Shown here: positions 36,851 to 45,386 of the stretch, piece by piece
Layout: each line of letters begins with the position of its first letter
Position numbering within the stretch: the first letter of the stretch is position 1
Assembly (NCBI GenBank): GCA_963844315.1
Contig: CAWJOC010000033.1
Span: 186,001 to 250,000 of the forward strand
Origin: CAWAVN01 sp963844315
Lineage (GTDB): Bacteria > Planctomycetota > Planctomycetia > Planctomycetales > Planctomycetaceae
DNA: 64,000 nucleotides
Direction: 5' to 3'
Notes under the pieces: model-generated
Database searches by the model: none
Told to the model about the DNA's origin: nothing
What the model saw: only the letters and a program-made list of their open reading frames with translations
Program-made: the position numbers and the translations under genes

Positions 36851-39335
36851 TTACTGCAAATAACGAAATTCTGAGGATGCGAACAACACGTGCGTGAAAC
36901 CCATCCAGGCTTTGAGGCGGGCGTCCATGTCTTGGTTTTCGCTCAAGGGAATGGCTTCGTTGATGAACCGTTCCGCGGAGGCGAGTTCTTCTGCCGCTGG
37001 TTCCCGGCAGAGGGCATGGCGGAAGGCCCGCGAAATGCGATCGGCGTCGCTTGTCGAGGCTTTCATCTTGCAGCACTCTTTGGGCCAAGGCTTTGGAGCG
37101 GTCCAGGACAAACGGGCTATTCATCATGTAGAGAGCCTGCGTGGGAACCGTGGTCACATCGCGTTGTCCGGCGATGATGCTGGGTTCCGGGAAGTCGAAG
37201 ACCTGGAGCGCTTCGGGCAGTTCGTTACGGACGATGGGTAGGTACACGCTGCGTTTGGTGTCGTTCGTGGCGAACTGGCTGCCTCGGAGATTTCGGCCAA
37301 TGTCGCCATCGCCGACTTGAGCCACGATGGAACCAACGCCTGGGGTCAGGTCGATTTCCCCGCTGGCGACGAGCATCGCATCGCGGAGGGCTTCGGCTTC
37401 CAACCGGCGTTGGTTCTGACGCCAGAGCAGGTTGTTGTCCGGATCGGCGGCGAGACCTTGCTCGTCACTCGCACAGGTCATTTGATAAGCCCGGGTCAAG
37501 ACGACGGAGCGGACGAACTGTTTCAGCGACCAGCCGTTGTCCATGAAGTCCGAAGCGAGGTAATCCAAGAGTTCGGGATGGCTGGGCAGTTCGCCGTTGA
37601 CGCCGAAATTGTTCACATCGCTCACAATCCCTTTGCCGAAGAGATGCTGCCAGAAGCGGTTGACGGCGACTCTTGCGGTGAGCGGATTTTTTCGGTCGGC
37701 GATCCAGCGGGCCAATTCGAGCCTGCCGCTTTGAGGGCCTTCCACTTTGGGGGGACTAAATCCGCTGGCCACGGTGAGAAAGCCGCGCGGAACGGTGTCG
37801 CCCCGGTCATCCGGTTCACCACGCAATCGAACTTGGGTATCGGCGGGACTTGTCGTATCCAACACCGCCATGAGGAAGGTTTGGTTTTTGGCCGCCTCAT
37901 CCATGGGTTCGGGGGCGGGTTCGGCCTTTTTGCCTTTCTTCTTCTGTGCTTGATTCTGCTTTCGGAGTTCGGCGATTTGGGCTTCGAGCTTGGCGATGCG
38001 TTTTTCGACGGCGGGAGTTTTCTCGAGTTGCTTTTGCCGTTCGAGTTGGGCTTGCAGCTTTTTGGCTTGAGCGGCGAGGTTATTCTTCTGGTTCTTCTTG
38101 CCGTAGGCATCTCCCGCCGGGCTGAAAGCTTTGGCTTCGCCATTGGCAAAGGCCAGGATTTGGCCATTCTGCCGGTTGCCTTGCCCGCCGCCGGTTCCGT
38201 AGTAGGTGTCCGTGCTGCGGAAGATGCCGGCCAGGGCGTAGTATTCGCTCGTCGGGATGGCATCGAATTTGTGATCGTGGCAGCGGGCACAGGACGACGG
38301 TCAGCCCCAAAAAGCCCCGCGTGGTGACATCGATCTGGTCATCCACAATGTCCATCGCGAACTGCTCGCGGTTTCGCTCGTTGAGCGATTTCGGACCCAT
38401 CGCCAGCATCCCGGTCGCCACCAAAAGTTCTTGCCGTTCTTCCGGCGTCTTGGCTTCCAAGAGGTCGCCCGCGATTTGCTCGGTGAGGAAGCGGTCGAAG
38501 GGTTTGTCCTCGTTGATGGCCTTGATGACGTAATCCCGATATCGCCAGGCGTGCGGGTAGGTGTAGTTCCGCTCCATGCCGGTGGATTCGCCGTAACGCA
38601 CCACATCCAACCAATGCCGGCCCCAACGCTCGCCGAATTGCGGAGTCGCCAACAGCCGGTCCACAATCTCCGCCAGTTTTTCTGGGGTGGGAGTATTGAC
38701 GTATTCCTCCACCTGCTCCGGCGTGGGCGGCAGGCCAACGACATCGAAATACACCCGGCGAATTAACGTCTTCGGGTCGGCATCCTGGGCCGGCTTGATC
38801 CCGGCGGCTTCCATCTTCGCTAAGAGGAACTTGTCGATGTCCGTGGTGGGCCAAGTCGTGGCTTGGGTCTTGGGCGGTGCGGGTTTAGTGATCGGTTGAT
38901 AGGCCCAATAGTTCTTGGCGGCTTCGAAGTCGATCTTCTTTTGGATCAGCATTTTGCCTTCGCGCGGTCGGGAGCGCCCATCTTGATCCACTTCTCGAAA
39001 TCGGCGATCACCGTCTCGGAGAGTTGTTGCTTGGGGGGCATCTCGAAGGTTTCGTACCGCAGCGCTTCCAAGAGCACGCTTTCCGCCGGTTCGCCCGGAA
39101 CCACGCCATGCCCGCCGGAGTCCCCGCCTTTTTGCAGGCCCTCACGGGTGTCCAGAAGCAGGCCGCCTTTGACCTCTTTGGACTCCGCCGAATGGCATTC
39201 GTAACAGTGCTTGACCAGGACGGGCCGGATTTTTTTCTCGAAAAAGTCCAGTTCCTCCTGGGTGGGTTCCGCTCCGCTTAGGGAGGAGGAAAAGATACAA
39301 CCACTGATAATGCAAGCTGTTAAAGCAAAACGCAT
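36851..39335 (-). CDS. PSCyt1/PSCyt2/PSD1 cytochrome-type protein (second copy), frameshifted
   Basis: About 828 codons. Signal peptide from ATG 39335 (MRFALTACIISGCIFSSSLS), then PSCyt1 with CYECHSAESK. PSCyt2 (DUF1549): IDKFLLAKMEAAG, RRVYFDVVGLPPTPEQVEEY, GRHWLDVVRYGEST. A charged coiled-coil stretch (KKLQAQLERQKQLEKTPAVE). PSD1 (DUF1553): LARWIADRKNPLTARVAVNR, FWQHLFGKGIVSDVNNFGVN, QNQRRLEAEALRDAMLVASG, TTVPTQALYMMNSPFVLDRS. Frame breaks near 38965, 38285 and 37090. No LamG domain is present, unlike the copy at 22.9-26 kb. The frame upstream of 39335 stays open, but the signal peptide fixes the start. Confidence 0.85.
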
Positions 39336-39618
39336 AAAGCCGGTCCTTCTGAAGAATCCGCAAGATCTCCTAGAAATGATGCACTCCGCAGGAGATTTAT
39401 TTTCCAGTTTTGATGCGTTTTCGCAATGGGGAGCCTCTGTTTGGTGTTGCGATGTTCCGGAGCAACAACTTGAAACAACTTCGCGTGGTTCAGGGATCTT
39501 CATCAAAAGTTAATAATCCGATGAGGATTGCAGTGACGACAACAACTTTAGCGATTGCAAAGACTGGATGAATGATTTGAACCTTGCTTCCAACGCCGAT
39601 GAGCACCTTTGAGGCAAA

Positions 39619-41144
39619 ATGTTCAAAACCCGCATGATGGAGTCGCGTGTGGAAATGTCGTTTCGGGACTGGGAATTCGCTCAAGCGATTCGCGGCCACC
39701 GCAAAAAAAGCCAAGGTTTGGGCTTTGTGGTGGGGCTTTTGTTGGTCCTATTCCTCTGGACGGATGCCAGTTGGGCGCAGGTCGATGCCCCGAAACCCGA
39801 TGTGGGGATTTATGATGCTGTCCCGCCCGATGAGGTCTTAAAGACTGCCGAAGAGGAACCCACGTTGCCCGAATTGGCTGAGCGGCTTCGAAAAGCCGAG
39901 GACCGATTGAAAGAACTCGACGAAGAACCGGCGGAAGAAGAGGCCAAAGAGGAAGAGCCAAAGCCCAAGGCGTGGTACGAAAAAATCACCCTCACGGGTT
40001 ATGTCCAGGTGCGCTACAACGAGATTTTGGGACTCGAACCAGGCTCCGCACCAGCGCACCATGTGGGCGACTCATCGGTAGGGGAGGACCAAAGTTTTCT
40101 CATCCGCCGGGCGCGGTTGGTATTCGCCGGCGACATTTCGGATTACATTTACGTTTACTTCCAGCCGGATTTCGCGTCTTCGGTTCCGGGCAGTCCGGAT
40201 AGCAACCAGTTCGCCCAGATTCGCGACTGGTACGCCGACATCCATTTCGATACGACGAAGGTCTACCGCGTCCGGGTGGGGCAATCCAAGGTTCCCTACG
40301 GTTGGGAAAACCTGCAATCCAGCCGGGACCGCTTGCCTTTGGACCGCAACGACCCTTTCAACAGTGCGGTGAAAAACGAACGTGATCTGGGGGCCTTTTT
40401 CTATTGGACCCCCGAACCCGCCCAGGACTTTTTCGAGCGGCTTTCCGATGAGGGGCTAAAACCCTCGGGCAACTACGGCGTGTTCGGCTTCGGCGTTTAC
40501 AACGGCCAAGGCGGGTCGCTCCGGGAGCAGAACGACAACCTGCATGTTGTCTCCCGGCTCACATTGCCCGTCACGTTCGAGAATGGACAGATGATGGAAG
40601 TGGGCGTGCAAGGTTACACGGGGAATTACACCGTACTCTCCTCCCCGATCAGTCCTTTGGGCCGAGGGGGAACCATCAGGCCGCTTGGGACGTTAGAAAC
40701 GGGGAATGAGTCCGGCATTCGGGATGACCGCTTCGGCGGAACCTTCGTGTACTATCCGCAGCCGATTGGTTTCCAGACGGAATGGACCGTGGGCCGGGGA
40801 CCAAGCCTCAACAATGCCCAAACCGCCGTGATCGACCGGTCACTTCACGGCGGCTACGTGATGGTCATCTACCGCCATCAGACCGATTGCTGGGGCGACT
40901 TCTGGCCGTTCATTCGCTGGGCCTACTACGAGGGCGGCTACAAATCCGAGCGGAACGCCCCGTACTCCGAAATTGACGAATTGGAACTCGGCCTGGAATG
41001 GCAGATGACCAAAAACCTGGAGTTGGTCACCATGTACACGGTCACCGACCGCACCAACACCGAGGCAATGGGTTCCCGTAACACTTTTCTTATGAGCAAT
41101 TTGATGGCGATCTCCTGCGGATGCAACTGCAAGTCCGGTTCTAA
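39619..41144 (+). CDS. Outer-membrane porin (OprO/OprP-like beta-barrel)
   Basis: About 508 residues. After a signal peptide (hydrophobic stretch LGFVVGLLLVLFLWTDASWA) comes an acidic coiled-coil segment (ERLRKAEDRLKELDEEP), typical of planctomycete porins, and then a long beta-barrel with alternating strands (ITLTGYVQVRYNEI, DQSFLIRRARLVFAGDISDY, VYRVRVGQSKVPYGWENLQ) as in phosphate-selective porins. The natural end is hidden by a lost T in the run at 41085-41088: correcting it gives SYEQFDGDLLRMQLQVRF and a stop at 41144. The final Phe is the outer-membrane insertion signal read by BamA. Substrate cannot be told. GAGG lies just before ATG 39619. Confidence 0.85.
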
Positions 41145-41271
41145 TCGGCTCCACCAGAATTCCTTGGCGTGGTTGAAATTCCAGGGGCAACTCACAACAA
41201 TAATTCACAAAGCAAGCGGGTGAAAGCCGATGTCTTGGCTTCTGGTGTTTCGTTGATAGCTGGAATTCTTT

Positions 41272-42065
41272 ATGCTGGCAGGAAAAACCCCGATTTATAA
41301 CGAGCGGGAACGCGGACATCTCCGGCAAGCAGGGCGGTTCAATGCCCAGGTGATGGATTTCATCCGACCTTTCGTCAAGCCCGGCGTGACCACCCGGAAC
41401 TCGACCGGCTGGTCGAAGACTATACCCGCTCGCACGGGCACATCCCGGCGTGCCTGGGTTACAAAGGTTTTCCCAAGAGCATTTGCACCAGCGTCAACGA
41501 AGTGGTCTGCCACGGCATTCCCGATTCGCGGCCATTGCAAGAGGGCGACATCGTCAACGTGGATTTGACGACCATCGTCAACGGTTGGTACGGCGACCAG
41601 TCGGAAACCTTTCTGATTGGAGAAGTCTCCGACGAAGCTCGGCAATTGGTGCAGATTACCTTTGAATCTCTCTGGCTGGGCATCCATGCCATCCAGTCCG
41701 GCGGACGCATCCGCGACATTGGCCGCGCGATTTATCGCTTTGCCAAGGAGCAGGGTTTGGAAGTTGTCCGCGATTACCAAGGCCACGGCATCGGGCGGCA
41801 GTTTCATCAAGATCCCGGCGTGCCGCATTATCCCGACGACCGATTGGGCCGGACCATTGTGAAGTCCGGCATGTGCTTCACGATCGAGCCGATGCTCAAC
41901 GTGGGAACCTATAAGACAGTCTTAGACAATTCCGACGGTTGGACCGTCCGGACCCAGGACGGCGGACTGTCCGCCCAATTCGAGCATACGATCCTGATGA
42001 CCCAGGACGGTCCCGAAGTGCTCACGCTCACCCAACACGGTCCCCAAGAAGGTCACGTGTTTTAG
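41272..42065 (+). CDS. map: Methionine aminopeptidase type I, one frameshift
   Basis: Removes the initiator methionine from new proteins. The first piece (MLAGKTPIYNERERGHLRQA... IRPFVKPGVTT) breaks at 41393-41395, where CCC should be CCCC; correcting it gives TPELDRLVEDYTRSHGHIPA and CLGYKGFPKSICTSVNEVVC, then the second frame HGIPDSRPLQEGDIVNVDLT. Metal ligands are visible: Asp in NVDLTTIVNGWYGDQSET, His in GHGIGRQFHQDP, Glu in TIEPMLNVG and QFEHTI. Its 3n+2 length fits one lost base. About 264 residues, standard for the type. It follows the porin but has its own 127-base gap. Confidence 0.93.
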
Positions 42066-42090
42066 TTGGAGTGTTTGGCACGATCTTCAC

Positions 42091-42286
42091 TAGCCCAACG
42101 CGCCAGCGAGGGAATTGCCGGTCGAATCTTCTTCCCTCGCTGGCGCTTCGGGCTAGGCTCTGTTTCAAAACACCCACCGCCCTAAAGGGTGGCCGGGGTC
42201 GAGCGAAGCGAACCCCCGGAATGGCAACGTCTGTGGGTTCGCTTCGCTCCACCACAGCCACCCAAATTCGGGTTTTGAGACAGAGC
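42091..42286. repeat. Two adjoining inverted-repeat elements, MITE-like
   Basis: First, arms TAGCCCAACGCGCCAGCGAG (42091-42113) and the reverse CTCGCTGGCGCTTCGGGCTA (to 42155) pair over 20 of 23 bases. Directly after it, GCTCTGTTTCAAAA (42157-42170) and TTTTGAGACAGAGC (42273-42286) pair over 13 of 14 bases and enclose smaller palindromes such as GAGCGAAGCGAACCC with GGGTTCGCTTCGCTC. The second unit is 130 bp with no coding capacity. These fill the gap between map and the M16 pair. Confidence 0.75.
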
Positions 42287-42393
42287 ATGGTGTTGTCAGC
42301 CTTTGCCCCTGGACTCTCCGAGCCTCATCCCCCATACTTCTTGAAGCGGGCGGAGGGTCGCTCGCGGCGGGAAATCATCCGAACGGAGACAGA

Positions 42394-43641
42394 ATGCAGG
42401 AACAACACATCACCGCCCAGACGTATGAGAATGGGCTGACGCTTCTGGTCGAAACCATGACCAGCGTGCAATCCGCCGCGTTTTCGTGCTTGGTCCCGGC
42501 GGGCAGCGTGTACGAGCCTTTGGGCCAAAACGGAACGACCGCGATTTTAAGCGACCTCATCACGAGAGGGGCGGGCAAATACGACAGCCGGGAACTGCTG
42601 GCCATCTTGGATACTCTGGGCGTCCAGGGCCACGAATCGCCGAACAATTCCTTTTTGACTTTGAGCGGCGCGACCTTGGCGGCGAACATGCCGGAGGTTC
42701 TGAAAATCTATGCCGACATTTTGTTGCGTCCGCATCTGCCGGAGGACCAGTTCGACGCGGCGCGAATGGGCGTGACGCAATCGCTCAGGGCCATCGAGGA
42801 TGAACCGCAGCAAAAACTGATGCCGGAACTCAAGCGCCGGTGCTATGAAGCCCCGTGGGGCTTGCCGCCGGATGGCACGCTGGCCGATTTGCCGCTCATC
42901 ACGGCGGATTCGGTCAGGGAGCATTTTGACCGCTGCGTCAGGCCCAATGGAACGATCCTGGCCATCGCGGGCCATGTAGATGCGAAGGAAATCCAGGGCC
43001 TCGTGCGGGAATGTTTTGGCGATTGGATCTCAAAGCCCGAACCGACCTTTGGCACTTCGCCCAGTGGTCCACAGCACGACCACATCATGCACGATTCCGA
43101 GCAGACCCACATCGGCATCGCGTACCGGGGCCGCGTGTTTTCCGATCCCGATTATTACGAGGCCTGGGCGGCGGCGTGCGTGTTGGGCCACGGCATGAGC
43201 AGCCGCTTGTTTTCCGAAGTCCGCGAAAAGCGGGGGCTGTGCTATTCGGTCTCGGCATCGCTCACCGGCTTCAAGCACGAAGGCCGCATGATCTGTTACG
43301 CCGGGACCACCAACGAGCGGGCACAACAAACGCTCGATGTGACGTTGGAGGAAGTCTTCAAACTCGGCGAGGGCATCACGGAGAACGAACTTCTTCGCTG
43401 CAAGGCGATGGCGAAAAGCTCGCTCATCATGCAGCAGGAATCCACCCGCGGCCGCGCCCGCACGATGGCCGCCCATTGGCATCATTTGGGCCGGGTGGTG
43501 ACGCTCGATGAGGTCCGCGAGAAAATCGATGCCCTGTCTGTCAAATCCATCCAAAAGTTTTTGGACGCCCACCCGCCAAAAGACTTTACCGTGCTGACCA
43601 TCGGCCCGGAGCCCTTGGAGATTACCCGTGAACTTTCATAA
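42394..43641 (+). CDS. M16 peptidase family protein, non-catalytic partner
   Basis: A 415-residue M16-fold protein. The zinc motif HxxEH is absent: at residues 45-56 the sequence reads QNGTTAILSDLI where active subunits have HFLEH. It keeps the C-terminal Arg/Tyr substrate-binding region (SRLFSEVREKRGLCYSVSAS). This split is the rule in paired M16 proteins, where one subunit holds zinc and the other helps bind peptide. Its last 14 bases overlap the next gene, the catalytic partner, so they are co-transcribed and probably heterodimeric. There is no signal peptide; the peptidase likely works in the cytoplasm. Confidence 0.9.
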   Translation: MQEQHITAQTYENGLTLLVETMTSVQSAAFSCLVPAGSVYEPLGQNGTTAILSDLITRGAGKYDSRELLAILDTLGVQGHESPNNSFLTLSGATLAANMPEVLKIYADILLRPHLPEDQFDAARMGVTQSLRAIEDEPQQKLMPELKRRCYEAPWGLPPDGTLADLPLITADSVREHFDRCVRPNGTILAIAGHVDAKEIQGLVRECFGDWISKPEPTFGTSPSGPQHDHIMHDSEQTHIGIAYRGRVFSDPDYYEAWAAACVLGHGMSSRLFSEVREKRGLCYSVSASLTGFKHEGRMICYAGTTNERAQQTLDVTLEEVFKLGEGITENELLRCKAMAKSSLIMQQESTRGRARTMAAHWHHLGRVVTLDEVREKIDALSVKSIQKFLDAHPPKDFTVLTIGPEPLEITRELS

Positions 43642-44863
43642 AGCCACGCTCAAAAACGGCCTGACCGTGATCGCCGAATTGAACCCCGACGTCCATAGCG
43701 TTGCGATGGGGTTTTTCGTCCGCACCGGGGCCAGGGATGAAACGCCCGAAGTCAACGGGGTCAGCCATTTCCTGGAGCACATGGCGTTCAAGGGCGATGA
43801 GAAATACACCGCCGACGACATCAACCGCAAGTTCGACGAGATCGGCGCGGACAACAATGCCTCGACCAGCGAGGAAGTCACCACTTTCCATGCTGCCGTC
43901 TTGCCGGAGTATCTGCCGGAGGCGTTCGAGCTATTGACGGTGCTGCTTCGTCCATCGCTTCGGGAAGAAGACTTCGACATGGAGAAGCAGGTCATCCTGG
44001 AAGAGATCGGGATGTACCAGGACTCGCCGTTTTGGGTCGCTTACGAAAAAGCCTTGACCGAGCACTTCGCAGGGCATCCCTTGGAACGCCTGGTGCTAGG
44101 GACGAACGAAAGCATCACCGCGCTCACGGTGGACCAGATGCGGGAGTATCACCAAAGCCATTACCGCGCCGGGAACATCGTGCTGGCCGTCGCGGGGAAA
44201 ACGGAATGGCAACAAGTGCTCAAACTTGCGGAGAAATACTGCACTCGTTGGCCCGAAGGCTCGCTGAGGCGAGATGTTCGCCAGGCCCATCCGAAAGGCG
44301 GGGTCGCGGTCATTCCGCAAGAACGATCTTATCAGCAGCATGTGTTATCCCTCACCCCCGCACCGCCGGTGGTCACGCCGTTTTGGCCCGCGCCGCAACT
44401 TTTGTCGGTGATCGTGGGCGACAACGTCAACAGCCGGATGTATTGGGATCTGGTCGATCCGGGCTACGTCGATTCCGCGAGCCTGTGGCATCACGATTAC
44501 GAAGGCAGCGGGTTCTACGGCATCTACCTCTGCTGCGATCCGGGGTCCACGGAAGAAAACCTGGACCGCATCCGGGCCATTATCAAGGATGTCAATGAAA
44601 ACGGCGTCACCGAAACCGAAGTCGCCCAGGCGAAAAGCAAGGTGGCGTCAAGAATCGTCCTCGCCAGCGAACGCCCCAACGGACGCCTGGATGCCCTTGC
44701 GGAAAACTGGATCTACCGCAAAGAATACCGCACGGTGGAAGAGGATTTGAAAGCGGTGGAGAAACTCACGGTGAAGGATTTTCGCGAGTTATTGGATGCG
44801 TATCCGCTGGGCGAAACAACAACGGTGGCGGTGGGGCCACTCACTTCGCTGAATGGTCATTAG
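43628..44863 (+). CDS. M16 zinc peptidase, catalytic partner
   Basis: A 411-residue protein with the inverted zinc motif HFLEH at 47-51 (GVSHFLEHMAFKGDEKYTAD) and the downstream ligand Glu in VILEEIGMYQDSP, about 75 residues later, as in processing peptidases and PqqL-type proteases. The second half has the M16 C-terminal fold (VNSRMYWDLVDPGY). It starts within the end of the upstream non-catalytic partner. Substrates are probably small peptides or leader sequences; no target gene is near. GTG or ATG starts are both possible; ATG 43628 is the natural one. The frame is intact. Confidence 0.93.
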   Translation: MNFHKATLKNGLTVIAELNPDVHSVAMGFFVRTGARDETPEVNGVSHFLEHMAFKGDEKYTADDINRKFDEIGADNNASTSEEVTTFHAAVLPEYLPEAFELLTVLLRPSLREEDFDMEKQVILEEIGMYQDSPFWVAYEKALTEHFAGHPLERLVLGTNESITALTVDQMREYHQSHYRAGNIVLAVAGKTEWQQVLKLAEKYCTRWPEGSLRRDVRQAHPKGGVAVIPQERSYQQHVLSLTPAPPVVTPFWPAPQLLSVIVGDNVNSRMYWDLVDPGYVDSASLWHHDYEGSGFYGIYLCCDPGSTEENLDRIRAIIKDVNENGVTETEVAQAKSKVASRIVLASERPNGRLDALAENWIYRKEYRTVEEDLKAVEKLTVKDFRELLDAYPLGETTTVAVGPLTSLNGH

Positions 44864-44900
44864 GGACGGCTTGGATTAGTAAGATTGAAATCAAAGCCAG

Positions 44901-44927
44901 ATTAAGATTAGGAGTAAGATTAAGAAA
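44901..44927 (+). repeat. Left inverted repeat of the S23 cassette
   Basis: AGATTAAGATTAGGAGTAAG and onward pairs with the sequence at about 45353-45386 over 24 of 27 aligned bases. The composition (runs of GATTAAG) differs sharply from the G+C-rich surroundings. A related CTTAATC-rich stretch occurs at 30263-30290 near hisB. Confidence 0.75.
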
Positions 44928-44974
44928 AGCAGGTGGGAGTTTTGCCGATTTGTGGCACGATAAGGAACTGAGAG

Positions 44975-45340
44975 ATGCAGCAGTTCGATCACGAAAAATT
45001 GATGGTATACAACAACACAATCAAGTTCGTGGCTTGGGCTTCGGATCTCCTCACCAAGGTTCCTCGGTTTGTGGCAGTCCGCAATCAGTTGGATCGGGCA
45101 TCCACTTCGATTCCACTCAACATCGCAGAAGGCAATGGGAAATCCACATCATCGGATCGCTGCCGGTTTTTCGACATCGCACGTGGCTCCGCTCTCGAAA
45201 GCGCCGCGTGCCTTGATGTCCTCATCGTCAAGTCTTTGGTGAAAGAAACTCAAGTCGTCCAAGGAAAGCAAATGCTCGTCGAAATTGTCAATATGCTCGT
45301 CGGTCTCATCCGAGCCAACTCCGACAAGCGAACAATCTAA
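44975..45340 (+). CDS. S23-family four-helix bundle protein
   Basis: A 121-residue four-helix-bundle protein of the group first seen encoded in intervening sequences of 23S rRNA genes. Family marks: VYNNTIKFVAWASDLL, LDRASTSIPLNIAEGNGK (the signature IxLNIAEG), and RFFDIARGSALESAACLDVL. Here the gene is not in an rRNA gene but between an M16 peptidase and a DUF4159 gene. AT-rich inverted repeats flank it on both sides, so the pair of repeats and the gene look like one transferable unit. Function of the family is unknown; it forms homopentamers in solved structures. The frame is intact. Confidence 0.88.
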   Translation: MQQFDHEKLMVYNNTIKFVAWASDLLTKVPRFVAVRNQLDRASTSIPLNIAEGNGKSTSSDRCRFFDIARGSALESAACLDVLIVKSLVKETQVVQGKQMLVEIVNMLVGLIRANSDKRTI

Positions 45341-45352
45341 CGTCCTCAAATA

Positions 45353-45386
45353 TTCTTAATCTTAATCATACTCTTAATCCTAATCT
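45353..45386 (-). repeat. Right inverted repeat of the S23 cassette
   Basis: TTCTTAATCTTAATCATACT followed by CTTAATCCTAATCTTTGC is the imperfect reverse complement of 44901-44927. It begins 12 bases after the S23 stop codon and runs into the end of the convergent DUF4159 gene, so the inner boundary has coding overlap. Confidence 0.72.

Noticed and set aside
44901..45386. S23 gene as evidence of a 23S rRNA gene nearby
   Set aside because: The flanking sequences encode an M16 peptidase and a DUF4159 protein; no rRNA sequence was seen, so it is not an rRNA intervening sequence.
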